Below are positions 34,096-47,387 of a stretch of 64,000 bases of DNA, piece after piece. Origin of the DNA: Hevea brasiliensis (Eukaryota; Streptophyta; Magnoliopsida; Malpighiales; Euphorbiaceae); NCBI RefSeq assembly GCF_030052815.1, contig NC_079503.1, positions 56,152,735 to 56,216,734 on the forward strand, read 5' to 3'. The notes under the pieces were generated by a model that was not told the DNA's origin, ran no database searches, and saw only the letters and a list, made by a program, of their open reading frames with translations. Position 1 is the first letter of the stretch, and each line of letters begins with the position of its first letter. Both the position numbers and the translations under genes were made by a program.

Positions 34096-36925
34096 TGTCA
34101 CACCTTGCCCCTCCATAAGGCATAACATGATCCCGTAGTATACCTAATGAATTACCAAACTTCGTCTACTGATAACCCATTAAATACACTACAAGGGATT
34201 TTAAACATTTTCTTATTTCTTTTTACAGTGGTGAGCACTTTTGAACAGGTGTTAACTTTTTTTTTTTTTAAACTAAAGTGAAACCAAATAACACATTTGA
34301 AGTATCAATAATCTCTATAAAAATTTCGGCAGAGTGCCATCAGTATTTTGAATAAAACAGTTCTTCAAAAATCTGTAAAAAGCACTTCAAATATATTTGT
34401 TCAATTCTAAACTCCAATATGGCTCAACACAAATCAATTTTCTCAACATTTGTCAAACTCAATTCAACATCAATTTTCAGTATTTCCAAAAAAAATAGAC
34501 TATAATATGACTTAGTAGTTCAAAAGCTGAGATAAGAGAAATATATTATAACTTTAGTTTACAACTGCTCAAGACCAAGTACAATATATACATACAGTTC
34601 ACATACATTATAACAAAAATTATAAAAAGGTGGTATACTTAATATATCTGGCAAAATCCCAAAGTGTAGCACAAGCAGCCTACTCTACTACTGCATGCAA
34701 TGCGTCTACTGCGGCAAAGAATGAAAGCTATCGCTGAGCCAATGTCTCAGTGGTGCACAACATTAAGAAAATGCAATTTAAAACCATAAACCATAAATCA
34801 CATGAACTGTGGATACTTAAAATCATAGTTCATTTCAAAAGACAGAGAATGTCATAAAGAATTAAACTCCATTTCACAATGTCTCAATAAATATCAATAA
34901 ATCACATACACAGCTAAATCATGTTTCCAAAGTCCAGTTCATTCCAAAAGTCAATGGCTAATGAGGAATAACATAGCTAGCTAGCAATTATATGAGTACT
35001 CATCCGATTCGTCCTCAACTGACACACACCTCAACACTTCAGCTAGAGAGGGAATTCAAAGCCAATTCGTCCCACTAGACACGCTAGCGAGGAATTCAAT
35101 CAAATATACATGATAGCTATAGTTTCAAATCATTTGCAATATTTTTCAAGCAATAAGTATCCATCAAATTTCATTCAAATAATTTTCCACACTTTAAACA
35201 ATAACACACAAATTGTCATAATTTATTTCAAATGAAAATTCAAAAGAAATAACTGTTGTGCACAAACCTCCGATGAATAGCCTCTTGGCCTTGACTCAAT
35301 GGTTCTTTCCCCTTCCCTGAGTCTTTGCTAACTGAAACACACAATTTAAAGTGTTTTAGTACTCATTTAATTTGTTTCTAATAGTAAGATTCAATAATTA
35401 AATTTATTTAATACTATTGCTTTCATTAGTCAACCTATAATGTTGACCTTTGATACACTCTAGGTGAATTTATTTTAATGTTACCAATATGTCATATTTT
35501 ATAGTCCTTTAGTGTTGGTATATGTTACTAATTTCATTTTCAAGTGTATTGCATTTTATTGCAATTTATTGGATTTTGGTATGCTGTTTTGACCTAGCCG
35601 GATGACCTAGTTCCCTTAGTTTTTGGGTTCTGGTCAGAATTACAAACTTGTAGGTCTATGTCTTATTAAACTTTTGCCACAAAGTTTTAGGTCATTTGGA
35701 GTTTACTAGACCAAGTTATGGTCATTTTACCAATGCTGGCAGGTTGCACTAAACTGGCAAACTTATGTCAATTTTAGGCCATTTCTGATTCTGGCAATTT
35801 TTATATCTGAATTTGTGCAACATTTTGACTTGCTTATGGTCATTTCTGGGTTTGGTGATCTCTACAAAAGATGTAGCCCTATTTCTAAGCTTTCCAACCA
35901 TATAAATTTTAGTCATTTAGACTTGTTTTGAGTGTGTTATGGCCAAAATACTGACTACTGTTCAAATGGTCAATTTTCAGGTTTGCAATGTCACCAATCC
36001 AGATTTGGTCAATTTTCATGTCACTTTCTGGACAAAATTTAGGTAGGCTTCCAACATGAAAGTTAGCACATTTTGTGCCTAGTTTCACCTCCAATTGGCC
36101 TCATACTAATTAAAGTCACACAATTCCATTTATAGCCTAAAACACATACTGCCCTTAACACATTTTTAAAGCACCAAACCAATCACACATTCAACTAGCT
36201 ATAACTTCATGCCCAAACCAAATTCTGCATTTGTATCATACCACAACCATTCATTAATTTATATTATAGTAACTTTGGGCAGAATATAACCAATTGGCAA
36301 TGCACTATTTACACTTCCATTTCACAATATCCAATTCTAAACAATATATCCACATAATACTCTTAACCAATACATATAATTTCCATCATCAAATTACATA
36401 TATATTCACTACTATATCATACACATATGCTACCACTTTTAGTACCATAATTCAATAAACTTTTCATGAATTTAAACACTTCCAATCTTCATCATGAGGC
36501 TACCCAAGTAACACATATACATCAGGCTTCCAATTTAACTTTTCAAACTTACAATTCAAACTATATACATGGTAAATCAACTCCTGTACATTTAAGAACT
36601 TAAATCAACACCTCAAAACACCATTTACATGAAGAAATAATTCATTAACATTGATATTCCATGGCTGCCAAAAATAGTACCTTCCAATAACTCATTAAAA
36701 CCTCAAAGTTTCTTCATAAATCAACTCACCACAGCACCCACACAAACTTTAACAAAGAAATGATGAAGAAATGGTTACATACCTCTTGTGAGCTTGGCTA
36801 AACTTCACCTATTCCTCTTAAAATTACGATCAAATTCTTGCTTGCAAGGTGGGGATAAACTTTAATGAAGACAAGTTGTGGAAAGCATGGCTTGATCATG
36901 GAGATTTAAGCTTGGAAAGTGGGCG
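34096..36925 (-). mobile_element. G1 5' LTR, distal part
   Basis: On the minus strand the LTR ends here at 34096 with TGTGACA. It contains the stem-loop at 34734-34750 with GCCGCAG, and a GAGTACTCAT block near 34993. The right part (36600-36925) is nearly identical to 1610-1931 of the G1 3' LTR. At 36925 it is cut by G2 after GTGGGCG; the 3' LTR shows the uncut sequence GTGGGCGGCCATGG. No gene is carried. Confidence 0.85.
34734..34750 (-). other. Conserved LTR stem-loop, weaker copy
   Basis: CTGAG and CTCAG arms around a 7-nt loop, followed in sense by CGATAGC and TTGCCGCAG as in the other LTRs. The stem is only 5 bp here. Confidence 0.5.
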
Positions 36926-37569
36926 TGTGACACTCCTTACCCGTCTACAATATAGCCGAGTAAGATATGTCACACAGTGTACCGGAACACCCTATTTTAT
37001 TTTAATTATTTCTTTTTTCTTATTTATTTTTTTCATAGTTATGAAGTATAATTCGTGAAATATCATTCATTTAAGTCATTTATTGAAATCATAAATTTAT
37101 TTGAGGTTCCGCAAATTTTATAGAAAATCCGGCAGAGTACCGGCTAAAAATGGAGAAAACAGTTCTTCGGAACCTGTGAAAAACACTTCCAAATTTTTTA
37201 ATCAATCCCAAACTCCATTTCATCAACAAAATCTCAATATTTTTGAACAACATTTCCATTTCTCAATCATTCATCTCATATGATATTCATGTAAAAGTCA
37301 TAAATAAATATTAACTTTTTTCATTCATAAACACAATTTCTACTATTTACATTAATACCAAAATACATTACATAAGTTTCAATTACATATGAGAAAATAA
37401 TAATTACAAAATACCCCAAAATGAAACCTAGTGTCCTACCAATGCACTGACGTCGGTGAGGTGACACGGACACTATGCAGAGCTACAGATGATCTCACCC
37501 AGTCTGTAGTCTATTGGGCTCTCTATCGGTCTCTCTAGAACCTACGCGATGCGTGGCAAAAGCAAGGCT

Positions 37570-37587
37570 CTAAGCAATAATGCTTAG
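37570..37587 (-). other. Conserved LTR stem-loop
   Basis: CTAAGCA and TGCTTAG arms with a 4-nt loop. The same structure is at 53675-53692 in the other G2 LTR. Confidence 0.65.
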
Positions 37588-39543
37588 TGGTGCCAATAAT
37601 AGAATAAAAAGAAATAACAGAAAATAAATATACAGTGCATATTCTGATGTCTTATGCAGACAATTTTTCGATCATTATTGGTAATCTTATTTATTTTGTA
37701 CTCATTATATTCATAATTTCATTAAATTTATTCACTTTCATTTTTTTGGTTGCCCAAGTAACCTATACTGGATGACTGGACTGGATAAACGGGTAAACTG
37801 GCACTGGGTATTAAGTACCTCGGGCTGTCACACCATCGATCACATATGTATCTTTCGATGTGCAGCAGAACAGCTAATGAGCTGTAATAAATATTAGGCA
37901 CAAGGCCAAGTATCATCAAAATGTCAGAATGGCTAAAAGCCATGAAATCACAGAATGGCATAATGCCCATGTGCAGTACTGCTAACTGAACCCTATTGGC
38001 ATGCCAACCTATCTAAACCAATCTTGCTAGGTGTACTAGGGCATGTTACACTTTTAAATTGTACAATTCTTGAAATATAAGTTTAGGCGTTATTATTCAT
38101 TTTATTAGTCAATTAAAATGTTGACTTTTGCATAAACAATAGGTACATTGATTCTAATACTCCCAACATACCTTATTTTGCATTCTAAAATTGTTGGTAT
38201 TGGTTGCCAATACCATTTCTAAGCTTAGTGTTAGTTATTCAAAATTTTCTGATTTCAAGCCTCATATTTACTGTTCCATTGGTCATTTGTACAGTAGGAA
38301 TTTAGCAAAATTATCTTCAAGAAAGTTGTTCCTTATTTTTTCTAGTTTCATTTATTTTTTTGAATCACTCCATTTGGAGTTTTGTACCTCAAGTTATGGC
38401 CCAAACACCATAACTGGCCGGATTGGACAAAATCCAAAATTCTGGGCAAAACTGGTTCTGCTAGATTTGGTAACCTAAGTTTGGTTGGTTATTTGACTAG
38501 GTTATGATCAGAATTTGGATTTGTGTTCTTCATGAAGGTTGTAGTTCTATGTCTCATATTTATACTGGCAAAATTTCAGGTCAATTGGACCTTTCTACAC
38601 TGAGTTATGACCAAATTGATAGACACTGTTCATTTGGTTATTTTGCCCTGGCAGAATGCAAGTCACTAGGATTAGGGCAATTTTTAGGTCAACTTGGTTT
38701 AGTTTTCTGGGCAGGGTTTCTTCACCAAAGTTGTGCCATTATGTGTCTAGTTTCATGTCAAATTGGCCTTGCACCAATTAAACCTATAAAACTCCATTTA
38801 TGGCTGCACAAACCTACTAGACTCACAACCAGTCCTGCAGGTCACCAAGGGCAGCATGCCTAAGGTCATCTTGGTTATCCTTACTCACTTCAATTCCTCC
38901 TCACACACATTCAAATGGTCACTAATTGACCATTACAACATCATTTTGTGTCCAATTATATGTACTCACATATTTGACTTTCAAACCCTAACCCTAACAT
39001 TCCAAAGTTACATTTTCTTGCACTAAACTCATAAACTAATGTTTTGAGTGATACAATCATATCAAGGGCAGCCATTCACTCATTTAATCCAAAGAAACCA
39101 TCAAGACCACAACAAATCCATGGCTGCCAAAAATAGAGTAACACCTTAACATGTTTATCTTCAACGAACTTACACATATCCTAGCTCAAATTTGCATTCT
39201 AACAAAAATTTAAAGGAAAGAATCAAAGATTTGGACACTAACCTCTTTTTCTAACTATTCCAAGTCTCCAAAACTTCCTTCTTTCTTCGTCTTTTTGCTG
39301 GCTAGAGGTTGTTCAAGATGCAAGATCACTATTTTGTGAAGCAAGGTAGTGGTTTCAAGGTGATTTGGTGGGTGGTTCCAAGCTTACTTTAAGCTTCCAT
39401 AGAGGTTGGGTTTGGGAAATGGGTTACGGCTGAAATGTTAAGAAAGAAAGGAGTAGATTGCTTTTCCAATTTTTGGTCTCACTTATCCTCTTTTATTAGT
39501 TAATTAAGTGGTTATCTAATGGGGATTGGTGGGTAAGTGTTTA

Positions 39544-39563
39544 ATGACATCATATGATGTCAT
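39544..39563. promoter_or_regulatory. LTR dyad element, perfect 20-bp palindrome
   Basis: ATGACATCATATGATGTCAT, self-complementary over all 20 bases. Its centre is about 551 nt from the LTR start at 40105. The same element, more or less intact, is at 46467, 50679, 55643 and 58435. Confidence 0.55.
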
Positions 39564-40105
39564 AATTAGCATTTTCTTTTATTTTCTTTTCTTCTCTTCT
39601 CCACTCATTTTCAATTTAATTTTTAGCAATATTTATTCATAATTTATTTTATAATAATTATTTACTTAACTGGACAAGTTGGCCAAAAATCACTTCTGAA
39701 GGCAAAATGGCCAAAATGCCCTCCGTTTAGCTTAACAAACTAAAATTGTCTGTGCCGATTGAAAAATTTTTCTAAGCATTTTCTTAGCATTCTAATGCTA
39801 TAGAATCCTCAATGACTCTTCTATGGAGTCCCAAAAATTATTTTATGAATTTTCCCCAGGGTCTAGGGCTCCTTGTTGCCAGAACCGCAACTTCCCACTG
39901 GGTTACCTATCGCTAGGGCACCGGCTCATTTAACTTGGTTGTATTTTATTTCTAAAATTTTTTCTAAATTTTTCTTATTAATATTTGAGTTAAATATAGT
40001 TCCTCACTTTAGTTTAAATATTTTTCTAAACGTTCTAGCTGTTCGAACCGATACTGGTCACCATAACAATAGAATGTACGGAGTTGCTACAATAAGGGTG
40101 TTACA

Positions 40106-40119
40106 ACTCTTCCCCTCTA
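40106..40119 (-). other. Polypurine tract of G2
   Basis: TAGAGGGGAAGAGT on the minus strand directly before the 3' LTR. Confidence 0.8.
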
Positions 40120-40135
40120 ATTTAAATTTCGTCCT

Positions 40136-43100
40136 CAAAATTTACCTGATGCAAACAGTTGAGAGAACTGTTGCCTCATCGTCTCTTCGCTTTCCCAAGT
40201 TGCCTCCTCGGTGTTGTGGTGCCTCCAAAGCACTTTCAACAATGGAATCTGCTTATTCCTCAACTCTTTCACTTCCCGACCCAGGATCCATATGGGTTCT
40301 TCTTCATATGTCAAATCCTGTTATACTTCAATTTCTTCCATGGAGATAACATGTGAAGGATTTGAGCGGTATCTTCTTAGCATAGACACGTGGAACACAT
40401 TGTGGATCTTGTTCAGCTCTGGTGGTAAAGCTAGCTTGTAGGCCACTGGACCCAGACGTTCAATGACTTTATATGGGCCAATGAACCTAGGGCTTAACTT
40501 ACCTTTTCTTCTAAACCTCAGTACCTTCTTCCACGGTGACACCTTAAGAAACACTTTGTCACCAACCCCACATTCTATTTCTTTTCTCTTTAGGTCGGCA
40601 TAAGATTTTTGTCTGTCTGAGGCAACCTTCAGATTGGTTTTGATTAGCTTTACTTTCTCCTTAGTTTGTTTCACTAGGTCTGGCCCAACTAGTTTATCTT
40701 CACTCAATTCAGTCTAACACACTGGAGTTCTACATTTCCTCCCATACAGTGCTTCATACGGGGTCATTTGGATGCTAGCTTGGTAGCTATTATTGTATGC
40801 AAATTCTGCCAGTGGGAGATATCTATCCCAACTTCCCTCAAACTCAATGACACAACTCCTTAGCATATCCTCAAGGACCTGACATATATTTCATGTTATT
40901 ATTATCATTTTAGTTTAATATTTGTATTAGTTCAATTAGTTTCAATTGTTTACCTGGATTACTCTTTCGGATTGCCCATTCGTCTGAGGATGGAAAGCTG
41001 TTCTGAAGTGGAGTTATGTACCCAATGATTCATGTAATTTCTTCCAAAATCTCGATGTAAACCTTGGATCTCGAACAGATATAATGGAAAGTGGAATTCC
41101 ATGCAGTCTAACTATCTCACTGATATACAATTCTGCTAACTTTTCCAGTGAGTAGTCAGTTCTAACTGATAGAAAGTGTGCTGACTTTGTCAATCTACCT
41201 ACTATCACCCATACTGTATGATGCTTCTTCTAGATGAGAGGTAGACCACTTATAAAATCCATGGTGACCCGATCCCATTTTCATTCAGGTATGCGTATAG
41301 GTTGTAGCAAACTTGATGGAACTTGATGTTCTGCCTTGACTTGCTGACATGTCAAGCATTTAGTCACATAGTCAGCTATGTCCTTCTTCATACTAGGCCA
41401 CCAATATTGAAGTTTTAGATCATGATACATTTTTGTACTTCCTGGGTGCATAGCATAAACACTGGTGTGTGCCTCTTTCAGGATATTGGCTTTCAATTTC
41501 CCATCATCTAGTACACGTACTCTTCCTTTGTAGTACAAACACCCATCTGCTTTCACCTCATAATCAGTTGCTTTCCCTTCTGAAATTTTACTCACAGTAG
41601 TCATTAATTTCTCATCTACCTTCTACCCATCTAAAATCTGCTGTAGCAGGTTTGGCCTCTCTTGCAACTCAACCAAAATAGCTCCATCTCGAGCTAAGGA
41701 TATATGGGCATTCAATGATCTCAAAGCTGTAATGGATTTTCTGCTCAAAGCATCAGCAACTACATTTGCCTTCCCAGGATGGTAATCAATCACACAATCA
41801 TAGTCCTTCAGAAACTCAATCCATCGGCTCTGTCTAAGGTTAAGCTCCTTCTGGGTTGGCAAATATTTCAGACTTTTGTGGTCTGTGGAAATATAACACT
41901 TTTCACCATACAAGTAGTGCCTCCATATCTTCAGTGCGAAGATCATTACTGTAAGTTCTAGAACATGGGTAGGGTAATTCTATGTGGCCTTAGCTGCCTG
42001 GAAGCATAAGCAACCACCTTCCCCTCTTGCATCAATACACACCCTAACCCATCATGAGAGGCATCACTGTAGACCACAAAGTCCTTTCCCGACACTGGCT
42101 GTGTTAACACTGGTGCCTCTGTCAACATAGCTTTTAACTTCTCAAAACTGGCCTAACACTTGTCATTGCAGTCAAATCTGACATTCTTGTGTAACAACTT
42201 GGTCATTGGAGCAACTATTAAATAAAATCCCTTAACAAATCTTCTGTAATACCCAGCTAGCCCCAAGAAACTTCTAACCTCAGTTGTATTTCTGGGAGGC
42301 TTCCATTCCATCACTGCTTCTGTTTTCTTGGGATCCACCCTAATCCCATCAGCTGATACTATGTGTCCAAGGAATGCAATCTCATTCAATCAGAAGTCAC
42401 ACTTGGACAACTTAGCATACAGCTTCTTTTCTCTCAGGGTTTGCAGAACAATTCTTAAATGCTCATCATGTTCTTCCCTGGTCTTGGAATACACCAAAAT
42501 ATCATCAATAAAGACCACTACGAATTGATCTAGGTATGGATGGAAGATACGGTTCATAAGGTCCATGAATGCTGCTGGTGTATTTGTTAAGCCAAAGGGC
42601 ATCACCAGGAACTCACAATGCCCATACCGAGTCCTGAATGCAGTCTTTGGCACATTTGCATCCTTCACCCTCAACTGATGATACCCTGATCTGAGATCAA
42701 TTTTGGAAAATACTCCTGCTCCCTTCAACTGATCAAACAGATCATCAATTCTAGGCAACGGATATTTGTTCTTCAAAGTCACTTTATTCTATTGCCTGTA
42801 ATCGATGTATAACCTCAAAGTCCCATCATTCTTCTTTACAAATAGCACTGGAGCTCCCCATGGTGACACACTGGGGCGTATGAACCCCTTATCCAGTAAC
42901 TCCTGTAACTGGATTTTCAATTCCTTCAATTTTGTGGGTGCCATCCTATAAGGAGCAATAGAGATTGGTGCTATACACGACAGTATCTCAATAGCAAATT
43001 CAACCTCCCTTTCTTGTGGCAAGCCAAGCAATTCTTCAAGAAACACATCTGGGAAGTCTCTTACTGTAGGTATGTTACAAAGATCTGGCTTAGCCTGCCT

Positions 43101-43151
43101 AGTATCCACCACATGTGCTAGGTAGGCTTCATAGCCTTTTCTCATCAGTTT
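40136..43151 (-). pseudogene. G2 pol: reverse transcriptase to chromodomain (broken)
   Basis: Leftward from 43151: linker with [20 protein letters not shown]; reverse transcriptase with [28 protein letters not shown] and the catalytic [10 protein letters not shown] (42390-42782); connection region with [11 protein letters not shown] and [11 protein letters not shown]; RNase H with [12 protein letters not shown] and [13 protein letters not shown] (41623-41946); integrase zinc domain with CLTCQQVKAEHQVP (41281-41604); core (41014-41208); C-terminal GPYKVIERLGP (40321-40707); and a chromodomain with ATWESEE ending at 40136. Two catalytic Asp codons of the core are changed: VIVGRLTK for VIVDRLTK and ISVRDPRF for ISDRDPRF. 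Stops occur at VC*TELS near 40714 and at the chromodomain start near 40320. A 75-base intron-like insertion is at 40879-40953. The reverse transcriptase is the best preserved in the window. Confidence 0.9.
40879..40953 (-). other. Intron-like 75-nt insertion in G2 integrase
   Basis: On the minus strand the integrase reads ERVIQ (ending CCAG), then GTAAACAATTG, then 50-odd AT-rich bases, then ATATATGTCAG, then GTCCTTGAG (VLEDM). Removing 40879-40953 restores ERVIQ-VLEDML exactly; keeping it gives a stop at the fourth codon. The corresponding positions in G1 (about 3430-3445) and G3 (about 63520-63535) have no insertion. CAGGT occurs at both junctions (ACCTG at 40877-40881 and 40952-40956 on the plus strand). 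Confidence 0.75.
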
Positions 43152-44373
43152 TGTAACACCCCTCACCCGTCTACAGTGTAGCTGAGCAAGGCATGTCGCA
43201 CTCAGTGCCAAAGCACCCTAACTTATCTTACTTTATTTCTTTAATCATTTTCAAGTTATTATCTTTTAATATCAATTATCTTTCTATGGAGAAACTAGCA
43301 GAGTTTCCCCTATTTTATTATCATTTGGCATATTTCAATATTCACCTATTTGAAATTCAACAATATTTTCAAAATAAAATCTTATCCATGCTAATCATAA
43401 TTATCTCATCAATCATTCTCATAATTTTCTCATATTTCAAATCTCATCCATACATTTCAATTTCATAATCATTTCCATACATTTCCATTCATACTCAATT
43501 TATATGTAAAAATGTTCAAATTACGTAAATTTACATGATTTATAAACTAATTACACAAGTTTATAATTTACATAATGTACAAAATACATAAAAACAACTT
43601 ATATAGGCCCTATCTATATGCATTGCTGAGGAGGTGACAACTTTGTATACTTCTGAGACTTTCGCAGATCTGGACTCTAAATTCTCCAGTCTATTGTCCA
43701 CCAGGTTTTTACCTTTAGTACCTGTGTGAGGAAACAAATCTATCACGCAAAGCATTGCTGCTTAGTGGTGCAATAATATAACAAGAAATAATATATACAA
43801 ATAAAAATAATTGGAGCATATTTTCTATACTCAAGAATTTTACTGGATTCATATAAAATTTGCCATACAATATATTTTTCGTCATTTATGTTGCTCTCTA
43901 GAATCTCTTTTGTCATAAGTTTACCATAATCATTTATATAATGTACAAATAAATCTAAAATTTATACTTATATTCTTATGAATGTCACGTTTGTAATGTT
44001 ATCTAAGTTATAATTCCTCTACCAGCCTTTTTATCACTTTCTTGATACTTTCTAAGTTATTTACAATCATTTCATAATATTTAAAATTTTTAGAACTAAT
44101 TTAATTTACTTCAAGGAACAAATTTTTGGAGCTAATCTAATTTATTTCAGAAATTTTTCTCATTTATTTACTTTCTAGCATTTTTAATTGCTACTATTCG
44201 TAACTTATTTTAATAAAATAGACTGCCCAAGTAACCTATGACAGGCTGACTAAACTGGATAACGGGTTGTTGGCACTGGACACCGTGGTGCCTCGGGCCG
44301 TCATACCATGGGATACGGAACGTCAACTACGCATGCAATCAGAATGGCTAAAAAGCCATGATAACACATGTTT

Positions 44374-44467
44374 GGGCATAATAGCCATGAGTGCGAGCAT
44401 AAAGCCATGAGTACGGGCATAAAGCCATGAATACGAGCATAAAGCCATGAATATAAGCATAAAGCCT
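44374..44467. repeat. 20-bp tandem repeat in N1 3' LTR
   Basis: Four units of GGGCATAAAGCCATGAGTAC type plus a partial fifth. The same place in the other N1 LTR has one unit fewer. Confidence 0.85.
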
Positions 44468-46466
44468 TTCACAGTACTGCTAAAATAATACCCTATTGGC
44501 ATGCCAATCTATCCAATCTGACACAAATGTCTAGGCAATACATGGGCACATTAGTACCATTAAATGTTAATATATTGTGTTTTATGACTTCATTATTTCA
44601 TGATAAATTTCAATTACAATTTATACATTCATTTGATCATTTATATGATCACAATTCACATCAATTATCCTTTTATACCATTTTACTCAAAATACTTTTC
44701 CTTTCTACAATAATGAGAACTAATGTCTCATTCACACATTAATATGGTTCATTTATTCATTTATTTTGTTATTCATATTAATCATAATTCAAAACAATGG
44801 TTCACATGTACCATTGTATTCAAAACATTTTTTCTTTCTCATTTATATATTTTATGAATTCTATTTGTGATGGGCATATAAGCCCTAACTGTCTATTCAC
44901 ATCAATTAGGTGGCTTACTTTTCATGTTTCAAGCAATCCATGAACATTTCATGGATTTCAAATTTATGGCCTTAATTTCCCTTTAACAATATAGTTCTTA
45001 CACTTTGTGTCTTTGTATTACTATTCACATTACTATTCACTCAAATTATTGACTTTTAAATGCATAATAAATTTATTGAACCTAAGTTCACCAAGATACC
45101 ACATTTTGCATTTTATTTTTGTTGGTATTGATTTCCAATACCATTTCAAAGCTTATCTTATGTTATTCAAAATTTTCAGATTTCATACCTTAGGTTTATT
45201 GTTCCATTGGTCATTTGTATAGTAGGAATTTGATAAAATTGTCTTCATGAAAGTTGTTCCTTATTGTGTCTAGTTACATTTTTTTTTTGAATCACTCTAT
45301 TTGGAGTTTTGTAGCTCAAGTTATAGTCATTTTACCATAACTGGCCGGATTGACATGTACCCAGAATTTCTGGGCAATTTGGTTCTGCCAGATTTGGTGA
45401 CCTAAGTTTGGTTGGCAATTGGACTAGGTTATGGTCAGAATTTGAATTTGTGTTCTTCATAAAAGTTGTAGATCTATGTGTCAGCCTTCTGATGGTAAAA
45501 TTTCAGGTCAATTTGACCTTTTTACACTGAGTTATTACCAAATGAATAAACACTATTCATTTGGTCATTTTGCCCAGGTAGAATGTAAGTTACCCAGATT
45601 AGGGCAATTTTTAGATCAACTTGGTTTGGTTTTATGGATAGGGTTTCTTCACCAAAGTTGTGCCATTATGTGTCTAGTTTCATGTTCAATTATCCTTGCA
45701 CCAATTGAACCTATACAACTCCATTTATGGCTGCCTAAACCTACTGGACTCATAACCAGTCCTACAGGTCACCAAGGGCAGCATGCCTAAACTCAACTCC
45801 ATTATCCTTACTCACTTCAATTCCTCCCCAAAACATTCAAATGGTCACTAATTGACCATTACAAGGTTAACATACCATTACATAAGCAAAACTCTAATTT
45901 TTCACAAACCCTAATCACCAAAGTGTCCATTCATGCACATACATCAATTAAACATACTAATTCATTATCACTCTACATATACACTTCAAACACCACCTCT
46001 AATCCACTTTAATCTATCAAAATAATTAGAACTACTTCCCCCCATAAAGCTGCCAAAAATTTTAGTTAGTCCATACATGGAGATTTGCTTTTAATTTCAT
46101 GAATTTCTTACTAATTCCATACACCTAACTTCAAATTTAGATGGAAAAAAATGGAGAGATATGGCACTAACCTCTTTGAGTAGAATTTTTTCCAAGCTTA
46201 AACTTCACTTTTCTTGATTTTCTTGGCTGCCAGACACGTTCCCAAGAGGTAGGGACAATTTTTAATAAAAAGAACTTAGGGTTTAATGGTGAAAAATCAA
46301 GGTTTGGAAAAGAGAGAGATGAAAGCTTCTTCAATGGAGGTGAGGAAAGGGAGGCTGATAGGAAATTGAAGAAGACAATCTAATTTCTTTTTATTTTTAT
46401 CCCTATTTATTTAGTTTTTATCTTCTTTAAATGCTTGTCAAGTTGTGATTGGGTGGAGAGTGTTTA

Positions 46467-46486
46467 ATGACATCATATGATATCAT
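46467..46486. promoter_or_regulatory. LTR dyad element
   Basis: ATGACATCATATGATATCAT, one change from the perfect palindrome. Its centre is about 552 nt from the LTR start. Confidence 0.45.
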
Positions 46487-47029
46487 AATTCCTAATTTCT
46501 TTCATTTTTCTTTCCTTTTCTTTTCTACTCATTTCTAATTCAATTTTTAGCAATATTTATTCACATTTTATGTCATAATAGTTATTTACTTAACTGGACA
46601 AGTCGGCCAAAAATCGTTTCTGAAGGCGAAATGACCGAAATGCCATCCGTTTGGCTTAACAGACTAAAATTGTCTGTACCGATCTAAAAATTTTTGTAAG
46701 TCTTTTCTTGGCATTCTAATGTCATAGAAACCTCAACGACTCTTCTCTGGAGTCCCAAAAATTATTTTATGAATTTTTTCCTCAGTTTGGGGCTCCTAGT
46801 TGTGAGAACTGCAACTTCTCACTGGGTTACCCATCACTAGGGCACCAGCTCATTTAACTTGGTTGTATTTTATTTCTAAAATTTTTCCTACATTTTTCTT
46901 GTTAATGTTTGAGTTAATTATAGTTCCTCACTTTAGGTTAAATATTTTTCTAGATGTTCTAACAGTCCGAATCGACACCGGTCACCGGAACAGTAGAATG
47001 TATGGAATGGTTACAGTGAGGGTGTTACA

Positions 47030-47387
47030 ATTATTCTTCCCCTCTAATAAAAATTTAGTCCTCAAAATTTATCTGACATAAGCAATCGATGAACTGCTAC
47101 CTCCTTACTTTTACACCTTTCCGTGTTATCGTACTTCACTTTCTCCTCAGTCTCAATCCTATCCTCAAACAGTTCTGTACTCATTCTTCTTCATCTTAAA
47201 TACACTCTCCTTCTCATCTCCATTCGCTATCTCATTGTCTCTTCATTCTCTTATTCCATACCTTAACCTAAAATAAACAGGAAATATAGATCTGTAATAG
47301 TGTCACCTCGACTCTTATGAATGCAATGCATGATGTGCAATCTATCTAGGTCCAGAAATGCCTAAATCGTGCTCTGATATCAATAAA
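47030..47387 (-). other. N1 interior, no coding capacity
   Basis: Contains a polypurine tract next to the 3' LTR (TAGAGGGGAAGAATAAT on the minus strand), a C- and T-rich stretch on the plus strand, and a primer-site region. No gag or pol similarity was seen in any frame. Confidence 0.85.
47371..47382 (-). other. N1 primer binding site, one mismatch
   Basis: TGATATCAGAGC on the minus strand, versus TGGTATCAGAGC in G1 and G2. The change is G to A, consistent with decay after insertion. Confidence 0.8.

Larger units (their letters stand above)
36926..40105 (-). mobile_element. G2 3' LTR
   Basis: A 3,180-bp LTR, on the minus strand from TGTAACACCC at 40105 to GTGTCACA at 36926. Its partner is 53037-56130 and the two are closely similar. 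Landmarks are the perfect dyad at 39544-39563, the donor-like AG/GTTAGT near 39243, the stem-loop at 37570-37587 and an acceptor-like ATCGCGTAG near 37551. No gene is carried. Confidence 0.9.
43152..47029 (-). mobile_element. N1 3' LTR
   Basis: A 3,878-bp LTR with both termini (GGTGTTACA and TGTAACACC). It carries a 20-bp tandem repeat at 44374-44467, the dyad at 46467-46486, a donor-like site near 46170 and the stem-loop at 43748-43765 (one mismatch). A region near 44527-45000 lacks counterparts in G2 but recurs at 56509-56990. No gene is carried. Confidence 0.92.

Noticed and set aside
38504..38863. Frame of 119 codons with close copies at 28796, 45476 and 54441
   Set aside because: It is on the antisense strand of the LTRs, recurs in every copy with different breaks, and shows no codon-level conservation.
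39873..40349. Plus-strand frame of 158 codons across the G2 LTR/interior junction
   Set aside because: It crosses the LTR start and polypurine tract and is antisense to the chromodomain.
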